Assembly: GCF_017829975.1 (NCBI RefSeq)
Contig: NZ_JAEEGA010000009.1
Span: 1-64,000, forward strand
Reading direction: 5' to 3'
Origin: Vagococcus allomyrinae
GTDB lineage: Bacteria > Bacillota > Bacilli > Lactobacillales > Vagococcaceae
DNA length: 64,000 nt
Shown: in pieces, positions 25,582 through 34,181 of the stretch
Numbering within the stretch: the first letter of the stretch is position 1
Layout of the letters: the number at the start of each line of letters is the position of its first letter
Notes under the pieces: generated by a model
Databases searched by the model: none
What the model was told of the DNA's origin: nothing
Seen by the model: the letters and a program-made list of their open reading frames with translations, nothing else
Translations under genes and position numbers: made by a program

Positions 25582-25839
25582 AAAGAGCCTCCTAAAGTAG
25601 CAAATGTGATGATGTTCAGTTGCGGTCGTGTTGATTAAACTAGCCGAGTTTCCTGGCCCCAGCTAGAGATTATTTGACAGAAACGATCGCTTTATTTCCG
25701 GTAACAGCATGACGAGGGATATAGGTTTATCATAGCTGATTTTTTTCGGAGTTTCAAATTTATCTGAAGAGTCACTGAGTGAAAAAAAGCTGCTTTTTCA
25801 TTAATCAGTAAGTAATAAACAAGGAAAGTAGGAGCAGAA

Positions 25840-26997
25840 ATGAAAATTGGTATAGCGATGGATTCTTTTAAAGGAAGCGTGACAAGTTTAGCTGCTGGGT
25901 TGGCTGTGGAGCGCGGGATTAAGCGAGTTTTGCCAAAGGCCCAGATTGAACTTTGTCAGGTTTCAGATGGGGGAGAAGGTAGCTTAGAGGCGATTTATGG
26001 GCACTGTGGGGGAACGTGGCAAAGGCTAAAAACGGTTAACCTGATGTTTGAACCTGTGGAAGTCGACTATCTAATTAGTTTGATTCAAGGAGAAAAAACT
26101 GCTGTCATTGAAAGTGCCAGAATAATTGGGTTGCATTTTATTCAGCCTAGTGAGTCTACCGTTGATCAAAGTAGTAGTTATGGGCTGGGGCAAGTCATTA
26201 AAGATGCCGCTGGTAAAGGTGTCAAAAGAGTGATTGTCACTTTAGGAGGAAGTGGCACGACGGATGGTGGCTTAGGTCTGTTGCAATCATTGGGAGCTGA
26301 GCTTTTTGATGAACAAAAGAAGCTGATTGGCTTGACCAATCCTCTCAGAATGATTGCCAGTTTGGACATCGAGCCAGCCCTTGAGTTTTGTCGACAATCT
26401 GGCATTCAATTGGAAATAGCCAACGATGTGACCAATGTTTATGGCGGAGAGGCAGGGGCTGCTTTTGTTTTTGGTCCCCAGAAAGGGGCAAGTGCTAGTC
26501 AATGTCAGTGGTTGAACGAGCAATTATTGAAAGTTGCGGCTTATGGTATCGAGACTTACGATATCGACTTACAAAAAGTTTCTGGAAGTGGGGCGGCTGG
26601 TGGACTTGGTGGTGCCTTCTGTTTGCTCGGTGCGAAGATGATTTCGGGATTTGAGCTGATGTCAGAGGTGCTTAACTTGGCGGAACGTCTTAAAGGAACT
26701 AGCGCGATTTATACGGGGGAAGGCAGCTTAGATGGTCAGTCAGCTGCTGGGAAAGTCCCAGCTGGCATCGCAGAAATCGGCAATCGCTATGGCATTCCTG
26801 TGATCGCATTAGCTGGACGACGGGATCAGTCTTTAGGTCAGTTAGAAGGGCAATTAACAGCGGCTTTTTCAATTCAATTAGAACCATGCTCTTTAGCTGA
26901 AGCGTTGACTAAAGAGAAAACGGAGCAGGGACTGGAGACAGTTGCCAGTCAAAGCATTAAACTACTGCAAGCCTCTTTTGCCTCAGTCGATAGCTGA
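25840..26997 (+). CDS. Glycerate kinase
   Basis: This 385-residue protein matches the GlxK/GarK family: MKIGIAMDSFKGSVTSLAAG at the N terminus, the acidic loop QVSDGGEGSLEA (about 41-52), VTLGGSGTTDGGLGLLQSLG (about 133-152) and a C-terminal TGEGSLDGQSAAGKVPAGIA loop. It phosphorylates glycerate with ATP to give phosphoglycerate for glycolysis. It stands alone with AGTAGGAG upstream and no partner genes of glyoxylate or glucarate metabolism. Nothing obvious links it to the uronate locus further right. Confidence 0.92.
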   Translation: MKIGIAMDSFKGSVTSLAAGLAVERGIKRVLPKAQIELCQVSDGGEGSLEAIYGHCGGTWQRLKTVNLMFEPVEVDYLISLIQGEKTAVIESARIIGLHFIQPSESTVDQSSSYGLGQVIKDAAGKGVKRVIVTLGGSGTTDGGLGLLQSLGAELFDEQKKLIGLTNPLRMIASLDIEPALEFCRQSGIQLEIANDVTNVYGGEAGAAFVFGPQKGASASQCQWLNEQLLKVAAYGIETYDIDLQKVSGSGAAGGLGGAFCLLGAKMISGFELMSEVLNLAERLKGTSAIYTGEGSLDGQSAAGKVPAGIAEIGNRYGIPVIALAGRRDQSLGQLEGQLTAAFSIQLEPCSLAEALTKEKTEQGLETVASQSIKLLQASFASVDS

Positions 26998-27009
26998 GAC
27001 AAGAGAAAC

Positions 27010-27531
27010 TTAAACTAAAAGTAGCTTGGCATCTTTGGTTACGGCGTAGATATCTTCAAATTTTTCGTCAACGATGGGCGATAACTGTTTGGTTCGTTTA
27101 ATTGTTAAACTTCGGTAAAGAAAGTAAGGCATGATCCAACCGAGAGTGCCAGGAATAGCTAAGCTGACCATTAAGGGGATCTGATGACCGAGGATGGCAA
27201 AGACCGCTCCTGCCATCAAAGCAGTCCCGATCACGCCGAAAAGATAAGCGACGGTGGCGGGAATCAGTCGTTTAGCGTGTTTAAGCGAGATGATTTCTGC
27301 CACAATCCCATCAAATTTCCGTTGCAGACGGTTTAGTTCAGCCTGGTGGTCAATTTTGCGGTCTCGTTTGAATGTTAAGGTGACGGTATTAGGTTGAAGC
27401 GTTGCCGAGTGACTGTCTAGTTGCCAGCCAAAATGAAGGTAGTTGTCCAGATAGATTCCTGCTACTTGCTCATTAATGGTTATGTCCGTATAGTCGTAGC
27501 CGATAAATTTATTTTTTTCCACGTGTCTCAC
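27010..27531 (-). CDS. Membrane protein of unknown function, two membrane segments
   Basis: This 173-residue protein has a hydrophilic N-terminal half with a possible short coiled coil (about 66-85), two hydrophobic segments (about 90-112 and 118-138) forming a hairpin, and a basic-acidic C-terminal tail. I do not recognise a named family. It lies downstream of a two-component system on the same strand, and 11-bp direct repeats 22 bp apart sit in front of it. It is therefore a likely target of that regulator. Translation starts at an ATG after ACTGGAGTGAG. Confidence 0.65.
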   Translation of the reverse strand: MRHVEKNKFIGYDYTDITINEQVAGIYLDNYLHFGWQLDSHSATLQPNTVTLTFKRDRKIDHQAELNRLQRKFDGIVAEIISLKHAKRLIPATVAYLFGVIGTALMAGAVFAILGHQIPLMVSLAIPGTLGWIMPYFLYRSLTIKRTKQLSPIVDEKFEDIYAVTKDAKLLLV

Positions 27532-27588
27532 TCCAGTTAGTCAGTCTTTCAAGGTTTCCCCTTGTTGATTCCTTTATATTACAAGGAG

Positions 27589-27621
27589 AATGTTGGCAAA
27601 TCGTTTAATAAATGTTGCCAA
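27589..27621. promoter_or_regulatory. Direct repeats upstream of the unknown membrane protein
   Basis: AATGTTGGCAA (27589-27599) and AATGTTGCCAA (27611-27621) are 11-mers with one mismatch, starting 22 bp apart on the same DNA face. OmpR-type regulators bind such repeats, and one is encoded just upstream. The TTGGCAA/TTGCCAA halves are also inverted copies. Confidence 0.5.
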
Positions 27622-27652
27622 AATGTTAAAAAGCTAATCCTTTTGAGCGATT

Positions 27653-28717
27653 TCAACAAGTTTTTAGGGTAATGATAACCGTCGTCCCACGCCCTAATTG
27701 ACTGGTAACCTCAATTCTTCCTTCCAGTAATTCAATGACTTTTATAACCAAGGCAAGGCCTAAGCCGTTTCCTTGGCTATTGTGAGAGTGATCTCCCTGA
27801 TAAAATTTATCAAAAAGATGGTTTAGGGTGTAATCGTCCATGCCACAGCCGTTATCACTAATGGTAACAGTTAGTGAGTCATGATCAGATGTTTGAGATA
27901 AGGTAATGGTGCCAGCGACTGGCGTAAATTTTAAGGCATTTGCCAAGATGTTTCGCCAAATAATTTCGACCATGGCGGGATCGGCTTGTATGTTTACTCG
28001 TTCTTCTATATTAGCTTGAATGGTCATCCTTTTTTCATTAAATAGTGGTTCGAAGCTCAACAAGGAGTCTGTTAACTGTCGGCAAACATTGTAAGGCTCT
28101 GTTGCTAGCTGGATTTCCTGATTTTCCAACTTGTTTAGGCTTAAGATATTCGTCACTAAATGACTGAGGTTATTGGTGGCCGTAATGATGGTCCTCGTAT
28201 AGGCCTGTTGTTTCTCAGGGGATAAAGGTTCTTTGAGCGCTGTTGCGTAGTTTTGGATTATTGCTAACGGGGTTTTAAGTTCATGGGAAACGTTGGCAAC
28301 AAAATCTGTTTTTAGGGTTTCTAAAGAGCCTAGTTCCTCTACCATTTTATTAAAATCCTGAAACATCACATCGACGTGAGTTAATTTTGTTGAGTGATGA
28401 ATCGGTGCCAAATGGATTGAAAAATCACCATTAGCGACTTGTTTCGTCGCCTGACCTAGCCGTCTCATAGGTTCATCAAAAGCACGTCGCTTTTGAATGG
28501 TGGTTATAAATGTAAAGATAGCCGCAATAAGTGCCCAGTATAACAGGTACCAGAATAGATATGGTTGGCTTTCTTTAAGGATGTCCAGCTTGTCGGTTGC
28601 GGTTATGCCGTAGATGATTCCCGGGAAAGCACCAAGAGCGCCTAATAAAAGGAACGAGGCGGCGTAACCCCACCAAGAAAAATAGCGAACGTTAATATCA
28701 AAGGGTTCTTTTTTCAT
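27653..28717 (-). CDS. OmpR-group sensor histidine kinase, probably intramembrane-sensing
   Basis: This 354-residue kinase has two membrane segments (about 16-38 and 53-75) with only ~15 residues between them. It therefore lacks an external sensor domain and probably senses within the membrane or through a partner. A HAMP-like linker (76-128) leads to the phosphoacceptor His145 (ANVSHELKTPLA). The ATPase domain shows the N-box IIWRNILANALKFTP, the G1 box DNGCGM and the G2 box GNGLGLALV. It overlaps the regulator gene by 4 bp (ATGA). The target may be the adjacent unknown membrane protein. Confidence 0.9.
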   Translation of the reverse strand: MKKEPFDINVRYFSWWGYAASFLLLGALGAFPGIIYGITATDKLDILKESQPYLFWYLLYWALIAAIFTFITTIQKRRAFDEPMRRLGQATKQVANGDFSIHLAPIHHSTKLTHVDVMFQDFNKMVEELGSLETLKTDFVANVSHELKTPLAIIQNYATALKEPLSPEKQQAYTRTIITATNNLSHLVTNILSLNKLENQEIQLATEPYNVCRQLTDSLLSFEPLFNEKRMTIQANIEERVNIQADPAMVEIIWRNILANALKFTPVAGTITLSQTSDHDSLTVTISDNGCGMDDYTLNHLFDKFYQGDHSHNSQGNGLGLALVIKVIELLEGRIEVTSQLGRGTTVIITLKTC

Positions 28718-29394
28718 ACCAACACCGCCTTATAACCTAAGCCATAAACTGTGACAATTTTAAATGCGGTGGCAGTTGAAAATTTATCTCGCAGTCTCGT
28801 CATATAGACATCAACGGCTCGCAAACTGGTTTGACTGTCAATCCCCCAAAAATCATCCATCAGTTGGCCACGAGAAAATGTCTGGTTAGGGTAACTTAAC
28901 AATTTGTACAGCAAATTAAATTCGCGTAAGGTAACAGGAACATCTTCTCCCTTTAAGGTGGCGGTTAAAGCCTGTTGATTCAAAACGAGTTCGCCAATTG
29001 TCAGTGATCCTGCCGTCGCGATGTTGGCGCGGCGCAATAAAGCCGTTATGCGCAATGATAATTCCGCCATATTTAAGGGTTTGACCATATAATCGTCAAT
29101 GCCAATATTAAAGCCACGCTGTTTGGCCGAAAAATCATCTCGTGCTGTCATAAATAAAATTGGAATGTGGGCATCAACCTTGCGAACGCTCTGGGCAAAC
29201 TCAAAGCCGTCGATCTCAGGCATCATAATATCCGAGATGATCAGATCAAACGAATGGTTATACATCTTTTCATAAGCCTCGTTAGCATGGCTGCAAGGGC
29301 TAACTTTATGGCCATTATTTAGTAAAAAATCACTGATAATATCCCTTAATTTGTCGTCATCTTCAACAATTAGAATGTTACTCAAGATTTCCAC
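28714..29394 (-). CDS. OmpR family response regulator
   Basis: This 226-residue regulator has a receiver domain (1-125) with acidic EDDD (11-14), the phosphorylation site Asp55 (IISDIMMPE), and Lys in VKPL. A winged-helix DNA-binding domain follows (about 130-226, ending RDKFSTATAFKIVTVYGLGY). It is paired with the overlapping kinase, which follows it on the minus strand. The 22-bp-period repeats at 27589-27621 are plausible binding sites. Confidence 0.92.
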   Translation of the reverse strand: MEILSNILIVEDDDKLRDIISDFLLNNGHKVSPCSHANEAYEKMYNHSFDLIISDIMMPEIDGFEFAQSVRKVDAHIPILFMTARDDFSAKQRGFNIGIDDYMVKPLNMAELSLRITALLRRANIATAGSLTIGELVLNQQALTATLKGEDVPVTLREFNLLYKLLSYPNQTFSRGQLMDDFWGIDSQTSLRAVDVYMTRLRDKFSTATAFKIVTVYGLGYKAVLV

Positions 29395-29478
29395 TCCTTT
29401 AACTAGTTGTTACACTTATTATACGGTAAAAAAAGTGAAATACACAGGTTATTGCGAGAAATGGATTTAATTGAGTCG

Positions 29479-30030
29479 TTATGCATAACTTAATGATATG
29501 TCAGAGGAATGGCCTAAAGAGGAGGCTAATTCGCCAAGGGTTCCTCTAAAACACAATGTTAAGTCTGCTTCTTGGGTGAAATCTTGTGGGAAGTAGCGAC
29601 TGGCGGGCTTGCTAAGAAGCACAGTGGTCGCTTTGTTGAGCGTTTCAGCGACAAATTGCGAACAAAAGCAACCAGTCAATGAATGAAAAGGCAGTCCTAT
29701 TAAGCCAGCAATTAAACTAGCAGAACTATAGGCAGTGTGATCGCCGTGAGCAAATTTTTTACTGTAACGCTTCATGCGTTGGTAATTTTCGTCTGAGACC
29801 TGTACGCTGTACAATTCGCAGATAGCCATTACTTTTTTGGGAGAATTCATTAACGTAGGATGTTCTTGACAGAACCCTTTTTCTAGTCGGAAACTATAGA
29901 AGTCATTGAGATCGTCATCAAAACAGATTGACGCATGAGTGAATTGACTATTTGTTAGGTGTTGCAAAACATGCGAGAAAAAATCCTCATAGCGGGTCAG
30001 TAAGACATAAACAGTATGTAAGTGAGCCAT
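29479..30030 (-). CDS. Permuted papain-like (NlpC/P60, YiiX-type) cysteine hydrolase
   Basis: From the ATG at 30030 (GGAGG 8 bases upstream) this is 183 residues; an upstream in-frame start adds 13 residues without a ribosome site. The pattern is that of permuted papain-fold hydrolases: an early His32 in FTHASICFD and a late Cys123 in GCFCSQFVAETL. No signal peptide is seen, so it would act in the cytoplasm on an amide bond in a peptide or lipid. Substrate unknown. It lies 84 bp upstream of the response-regulator gene on the same strand and may share its transcription. Confidence 0.7.
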   Translation of the reverse strand: MAHLHTVYVLLTRYEDFFSHVLQHLTNSQFTHASICFDDDLNDFYSFRLEKGFCQEHPTLMNSPKKVMAICELYSVQVSDENYQRMKRYSKKFAHGDHTAYSSASLIAGLIGLPFHSLTGCFCSQFVAETLNKATTVLLSKPASRYFPQDFTQEADLTLCFRGTLGELASSLGHSSDISLSYA

Positions 30031-30171
30031 GGATATTACCTCCAAGTAATTAGTTAACAATGACAGCATAAAGGAAAAATGTTGCTAAATTACTTATAAA
30101 TTGTTTGAATTGTGTTAATAAGGGAGCAGATGTTATATTAAAAGAAAGAAACTTGGAAACAGGAGGACGAA

Positions 30172-31143
30172 ATGAGCAAATTGACAACCTTAATTATTGT
30201 AAGAGGAAATTCAGGAAGCGGGAAAACGACCACTGCCAAGCAACTACAAGAGAAGTTAGGAGATGGCGTCTTATTGATCTCTCAAGATACTATCCGGCGA
30301 GACATGCTGTCAGTTAAAGATGGACCTACTTGTCCAGCTATTGAGTGGATTGAACAGCTTGCTCGTTATGGCAATGGACGGGTCTCCTATGTGATCATAG
30401 AGGGGATTTTACGCAGAGACTGGTACGGTCAAATGTTGAAGGGACTAATTGAAGAATTTGATCAGGCCCTTGTCTATTATTTTGATTTACCATTTGCAGA
30501 AACTTTAAAGCGCCATCAAACCAAAGCTAAAGCGACGGAATTTGGTGAAAAGGAGTTGAATACTTGGTGGTTGACTGAGGATTTTTTAGAGGTGGCAAAT
30601 GAGCAAAGAATTGGTCCAAACGTGACAGAAGCGGAGCTTTTGAAGGAAATAATGATGGTTTTACCTCAAAGAGGTGAAGGGATAGTCCTACAGACAGCAC
30701 GCTGTATCGTCCGTTCATTTGAAGAAAGGGATATCACGTCATTTATAGCCTATCGCAACAATCAGAAGTGGATGCTGTACCAAGGGTTTAAAGGGCTGAC
30801 AGAGGCGACTTATAAGGAAACTTTGCTGACAGATGGGACGCTTTTTGAAGGCAAGCAATTGGCCATCGTCAGCTTGTTGACCGATCAATTAATCGGCGAT
30901 GTTTTTCTGAAGTTGGAAAAACAAGTCCTCTGGTTGGGGTATACCATTGCACCTGAGTTTGGGCGACAAGGTTACGCTTATGAAGTGGTGAGGGAACTGA
31001 TTGGCTGGGCTAAAAGTCATCATTATACGGTTAAGGCTGGGGTTTTGACCGGAAATCAGGCGTCGATTGGTCTCTTGACTAAATTGGGCTTTACTTATCT
31101 CGAGACAGTTGAAGGCGAACTGATTTACCAATTGTGTGAGTGA
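30172..31143 (+). CDS. Fusion of P-loop kinase and GNAT acetyltransferase
   Basis: The 323-residue protein has two parts. Residues 1-165 form a P-loop kinase-like domain: Walker A RGNSGSGKTTTA (11-22), followed by LLISQDTIRRDML, as in the AAA_33/zeta-toxin/uridine-kinase-like group that ends at LPQRGEGI. Residues about 170-323 form a GNAT acetyltransferase with YTIAPEFGRQGYAYEVVREL as the acetyl-CoA pyrophosphate loop and a C-terminal NQASIGLLTKLGFTYLE strand. GGAGGACG precedes ATG. The kinase half alone is a common protein in Firmicutes; the fusion suggests paired modification chemistry on a small molecule, not identified. Confidence 0.82.
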   Translation: MSKLTTLIIVRGNSGSGKTTTAKQLQEKLGDGVLLISQDTIRRDMLSVKDGPTCPAIEWIEQLARYGNGRVSYVIIEGILRRDWYGQMLKGLIEEFDQALVYYFDLPFAETLKRHQTKAKATEFGEKELNTWWLTEDFLEVANEQRIGPNVTEAELLKEIMMVLPQRGEGIVLQTARCIVRSFEERDITSFIAYRNNQKWMLYQGFKGLTEATYKETLLTDGTLFEGKQLAIVSLLTDQLIGDVFLKLEKQVLWLGYTIAPEFGRQGYAYEVVRELIGWAKSHHYTVKAGVLTGNQASIGLLTKLGFTYLETVEGELIYQLCE

Positions 31144-31160
31144 GGTTATCTGAATGATTT

Positions 31161-31238
31161 TCACAAATAGTTTCAAAGTGATACCGGGAAACCTGAGAAG
31201 AAAGAGGGAGAGGGCGGTATCAAATTGAAACTTTGTGA
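31161..31238 (+). repeat. Long imperfect hairpin after the kinase-GNAT gene
   Basis: TCACAAA plus GTTTCAAAGTGATACCG (31161-31186) is mirrored by CGGTATCAAATTGAAAC plus TTTGTGA (31215-31238). There are two mismatches, a two-base bulge and a 28-base purine-rich loop. A T-rich but mixed tail follows. It may terminate the fusion gene or be a small mobile-element relic. Confidence 0.55.
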
Positions 31239-31311
31239 TCTTTATTCTTTCATTTAACGATCCATTTTGTTAAAATAGAGAACGCGTGATAAAAAGGGAT
31301 AGGGGTGTCCA

Positions 31312-31524
31312 ATGGAGGAAGCAAAAATTATGTGTTTGCGTTGTGGTAATCAAGAGGTGGCGTTAAGTCGACATGAGCATGGGGAGAACTATGTGTTGTT
31401 TGGTTGTGATGAAAAGAAAGCTTTATCTCCAGAAATAACGATTGCCATCAATGTGGCTATTTGTGATAAGTGTGGGGAAGTCGCTTTTTTAAAGGCAAAG
31501 GAAGTCACGGAGCCAATAGTTTAA
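31312..31524 (+). CDS. Small zinc-ribbon protein
   Basis: This protein has up to 70 residues and two Cys-x2-Cys pairs (CLRCGN and CDKCGE), about 40 residues apart, forming a zinc-ribbon. The linker includes RHEHGENYVLFGCDEKK. Such small ribbons are common in Firmicutes without a defined role. Two starts are possible: ATG 31312 (AGGGGTG upstream), or ATG 31330, which has GGAGG about 10 bases upstream and would remove six residues. No partner gene is evident. Confidence 0.65.
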   Translation: MEEAKIMCLRCGNQEVALSRHEHGENYVLFGCDEKKALSPEITIAINVAICDKCGEVAFLKAKEVTEPIV

Positions 31525-31644
31525 GATCATTTTTTTAGAAAGTGGTCAATAGTAGCTCTCAAGCTATTATTGCGCTATAATAAAGGGAGTAGTAACAGAT
31601 GTGTTGATGTTAAGGCATGCTTTTTAAACAAGGAGGCGGTAAAA

Positions 31645-31866
31645 ATGGAAGAATCAGTGTTCTTTAATCGAGGAAATGCATTGGCTTCAAAAAAGGATCC
31701 TAAAGATTTATACCGGACCGTTCAAGTTGAGCAGTCAAAACAGCGTGGCAAAGAAAATCTTGTGATTGTCTTGGATGAAAATAATCAGGAACATCTTTTG
31801 TTTAGTTTTGATGATCAATTGCCTAAACAAACAGGAGAAGAGTTTAAAATTAAAGAACGAATTTAG
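31645..31866 (+). CDS. Small protein of unknown function
   Basis: The ATG at 31645 follows a textbook AGGAGG (31631-31636) and gives 73 residues; a longer frame back to 31570 has no ribosome site. The sequence is charged, MEESVFFNRGNALASKKDPK then a beta-rich half with NLVIVLDENNQEHLLFSFDD. It has no membrane segment or cysteine. It could be a small beta-barrel protein, but I do not recognise a family. It lies between two other single genes. Confidence 0.6.
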   Translation: MEESVFFNRGNALASKKDPKDLYRTVQVEQSKQRGKENLVIVLDENNQEHLLFSFDDQLPKQTGEEFKIKERI

Positions 31867-31954
31867 AATAGACATCCAGTAAAATCAGCAGACCATATAG
31901 TTCTACTTGATTACTTACATAACAAACAGTACGTTAATAAGAGCTATATAAACT

Positions 31955-31998
31955 AAAAGAAGGAACTTAGCTAGTTATTAGTAGAGGGACTTCTTTTT
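31955..31998 (+). terminator. Probable terminator before the esterase gene
   Basis: AAAAGAAG (31955-31962) pairs with CTTCTTTT (31990-31997), followed by further T-rich sequence. The loop is long (27 bases), so confidence is moderate. Confidence 0.45.
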
Positions 31999-32034
31999 GT
32001 CTTTTCTCGATTTGCCAGGAATAGGAGCAGTTAA

Positions 32035-33003
32035 ATGAAAGTGACAAGAGGGATGTTGCACCCTGAATTGCGACTAAAAGGAACCGTCATTCGGAAAGTG
32101 TTTAATTTTAAAACTGAAAAAAACTTTCAAACAACTGCCAAACTGGTTCGAAAAGTGATGCAAGGCAAAACCAGTGCTGTGATTGACTGTCAAGAACGCA
32201 TGATGATAAAAAACGATGGTCAAAAGTTGCGTCTTTGCTTGTATCAATCCCATAGCCCAAAAAAGAATGCCACGGGTGTTTTGTGGTTTCACGGTGGTGG
32301 GTATGCGACTGGGGTGCCAGAGATGGATTTAGCGTATTATGAAAAAATGATTGCCACCAGCAACTGCGTTATCGTGGCACCTGATTATACCTTATCCACT
32401 GAAGCTCCTTATCCCGCAGCTTTAGAAGACGGCTATGCTGCCTTACTTTGGTTGAAGGAACATGCCGATGAATTAGGGATCCGCAGTGATCAGCTTTTTG
32501 TTGGTGGTGACAGTGCCGGGGGTGGTTTGACGATTGCCACCGTTCTCTATGCTCGCGATCAGGGGGAGGTCAATGTGGCTTTTCAGTTGCCCATGTACCC
32601 GATGATTGATGATCGGATGACGACGGCGTCGATGGTGGAAAACGATGCGCCTATTTGGAATGAACGAAGCAACCGCGTCGCTTGGGCGATGTATTTAGGC
32701 GAGTTAACAGGCAGTCAGGAAGTGCCCGTTTATGCGGCGCCTTCCCGTGAAACGAATTATCATGGTTTGCCACCGGCTTATACATTTATCGGAACGGTCG
32801 AACCTTTTTATGATGAAACGATGATTTACATTAAGCAATTGCAAGAAGCAGGGATTGAAGCTCAGGTTGATGTCTATGAAGGTTGTTTCCACGGATTTGA
32901 CATTATCGGTCGCAAGGCTGCCGTTAGTCAAAGAGCGTTGGACAACATGATGAGGGCCTTTAAAGAAGCCACCGACGCTTATTTTGCAAAACAAAGGGAC
33001 TAA
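32035..33003 (+). CDS. HSL-type alpha/beta hydrolase (esterase/lipase)
   Basis: This 322-residue enzyme belongs to the hormone-sensitive-lipase-like group. It has the oxyanion-hole motif HGGGYATG (86-93), the nucleophile elbow GGDSAGGG with Ser160, a likely Asp in VEPFYDET (about 264) and His in CFHGFDI (about 288). Such enzymes hydrolyse short acyl esters in the cytoplasm. AATAGGAG precedes the ATG. It stands alone, convergent with the second RpiR regulator and separated from it by a strong terminator. Removal of acetyl groups from imported sugars is possible but unsupported. Confidence 0.88.
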   Translation: MKVTRGMLHPELRLKGTVIRKVFNFKTEKNFQTTAKLVRKVMQGKTSAVIDCQERMMIKNDGQKLRLCLYQSHSPKKNATGVLWFHGGGYATGVPEMDLAYYEKMIATSNCVIVAPDYTLSTEAPYPAALEDGYAALLWLKEHADELGIRSDQLFVGGDSAGGGLTIATVLYARDQGEVNVAFQLPMYPMIDDRMTTASMVENDAPIWNERSNRVAWAMYLGELTGSQEVPVYAAPSRETNYHGLPPAYTFIGTVEPFYDETMIYIKQLQEAGIEAQVDVYEGCFHGFDIIGRKAAVSQRALDNMMRAFKEATDAYFAKQRD

Positions 33004-33044
33004 AACAAGGCATGCTCGTTGGATAATCGCGAGCATGTCTTGTT
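33004..33044. terminator. Bidirectional terminator between esterase and RpiR copy 2
   Basis: AACAAGGCATGCTCG (33004-33018) pairs with CGAGCATGTCTTGTT (33030-33044) with one mismatch, then T residues. It lies immediately after the esterase stop. Confidence 0.85.
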
Positions 33045-33054
33045 TGTTTGTGGT

Positions 33055-33831
33055 TTATGGGAGGGGATCTTTGCCTAAAGCGTTTTTGAACAAATTATAC
33101 TTAACAAATAATAATTCAACAATGACAAAAAGCATAGCTGTTGATTCGTAAGTTTTCCCTGACAAGTTAGCGAGATTAACAATCGATGTGGTAAAGTAGA
33201 TGTTTTCAGTAGATATCCGCGCTAAAGTGCTATTTTTAAGTTTGGAAATAGAAATGACTTTGACGCCTAAAAAGGTCAACTGTTTTGCGGCATTAACTAC
33301 GTGAGTCGATTCGCCATCGAGGGACAGCAGAATCACCACATCTTCAGCTGTTACGATCTTAAAAAATTCATCGTGAATCTGATTGGTATCCAAATCATAA
33401 ACGCAGTCGCCACAAGAAAGGAAATTTTGCTTAAGGTGTTTTGCTGCCTGGTTTTGAATATCGCCTGAACCAAAAATAAATAGTCGCTTGCTTTGATGCA
33501 TGAGCTGACAAATAGCGGAAAAGTCTTTTTTCTGCAATTCGTTAATGGCGTGAATATAGCCCTCAGAGATAATCTCCGTTACGTTTTCCTGGGCTTTTGT
33601 CGGGCCTTGAGTTTCCCATTTTAAAAATATTTTTAGCTCACTAAATCCCTCTAAGCCAATCTTTCGTGCGAAACGCAAAATGGTTGTTCGAGAAACGTTG
33701 CAAAAATCAGCTAATTCATTGACGGTCATCTTGGCACAACTCTGTTTATTAGTATTGATCATCTTCCAAATGTAACGGTCATTTTCGTTTAATTTATCGT
33801 AGTATTCATTGATTAAAGCGTCTAATTTCAC
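33055..33831 (-). CDS. RpiR/MurR family regulator, copy 2
   Basis: This 258-residue regulator has an N-terminal helix-turn-helix (about 1-78, VNELADFCNVSRTTILRFAR) and a C-terminal SIS domain (about 105-240) with LFIFGSGDIQNQA and ILLSLDGESTHVV as the sugar-phosphate loops. The start codon appears to be GTG with a weak ribosome site. It is divergent from PTS-GH4 operon 2 and probably regulates it. The SIS loop LSLDGEST differs from the usual serine-rich LSxSGxT of copy 1, so the effector may differ. Confidence 0.87.
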   Translation of the reverse strand: MKLDALINEYYDKLNENDRYIWKMINTNKQSCAKMTVNELADFCNVSRTTILRFARKIGLEGFSELKIFLKWETQGPTKAQENVTEIISEGYIHAINELQKKDFSAICQLMHQSKRLFIFGSGDIQNQAAKHLKQNFLSCGDCVYDLDTNQIHDEFFKIVTAEDVVILLSLDGESTHVVNAAKQLTFLGVKVISISKLKNSTLARISTENIYFTTSIVNLANLSGKTYESTAMLFVIVELLFVKYNLFKNALGKDPLP

Positions 33832-34061
33832 GTTGAGTCCACATCTTTCTTATTGAGGTAGCGCTCTCATTTTTGAGGGCTTTTTTCTGTCTATATCAGG
33901 ATTATAGCATGTTTTTTTTATTCGTCACAAGGTTTCTTAAGACTATAACGAAGTGAGTTAAATGAGGGGAGCAATTATAAAGGTAATAAAGGTGTGAAAA
34001 TGTCCGCTTTTTGTGCAAAGAAACAAGAGCTGTCCATTGGATTCACTTTTGGGAAAACCTC

Positions 34062-34089
34062 TTGTGTTACTGTGAGCATTTGATAAACT
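34062..34089 (+). promoter_or_regulatory. Possible promoter for PTS-GH4 operon 2
   Basis: TTGTGT (34062-34067), 16 bp, TAAACT (34084-34089) is a weak sigma-A match and would fit an activated promoter. The 350-bp gap 33832-34181 holds no gene. A short GC-rich dyad with a T-run (about 33857-33888) near its left end is the only other structure I see. Confidence 0.35.
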
Positions 34090-34181
34090 GAGAGCAATTA
34101 CATAAACGTTAGCGACGTTAAATGAAAAAGAAAGGACAGAATGTTAATTGAAAAAAAGAAATTGAGAAGAGGGATGTACAG

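Noticed and set aside
25678-25692. cre-like AGAAACGATCGC upstream of glycerate kinase
   Set aside because: It mismatches at both ends of the consensus and no clear promoter is next to it.
34110-34125. cre-like sequence near ATAAACGTTAGCG before PTS operon 2
   Set aside because: Only about 11 of 14 consensus positions fit and the key TG start is absent, unlike the three good cre boxes elsewhere in the window.
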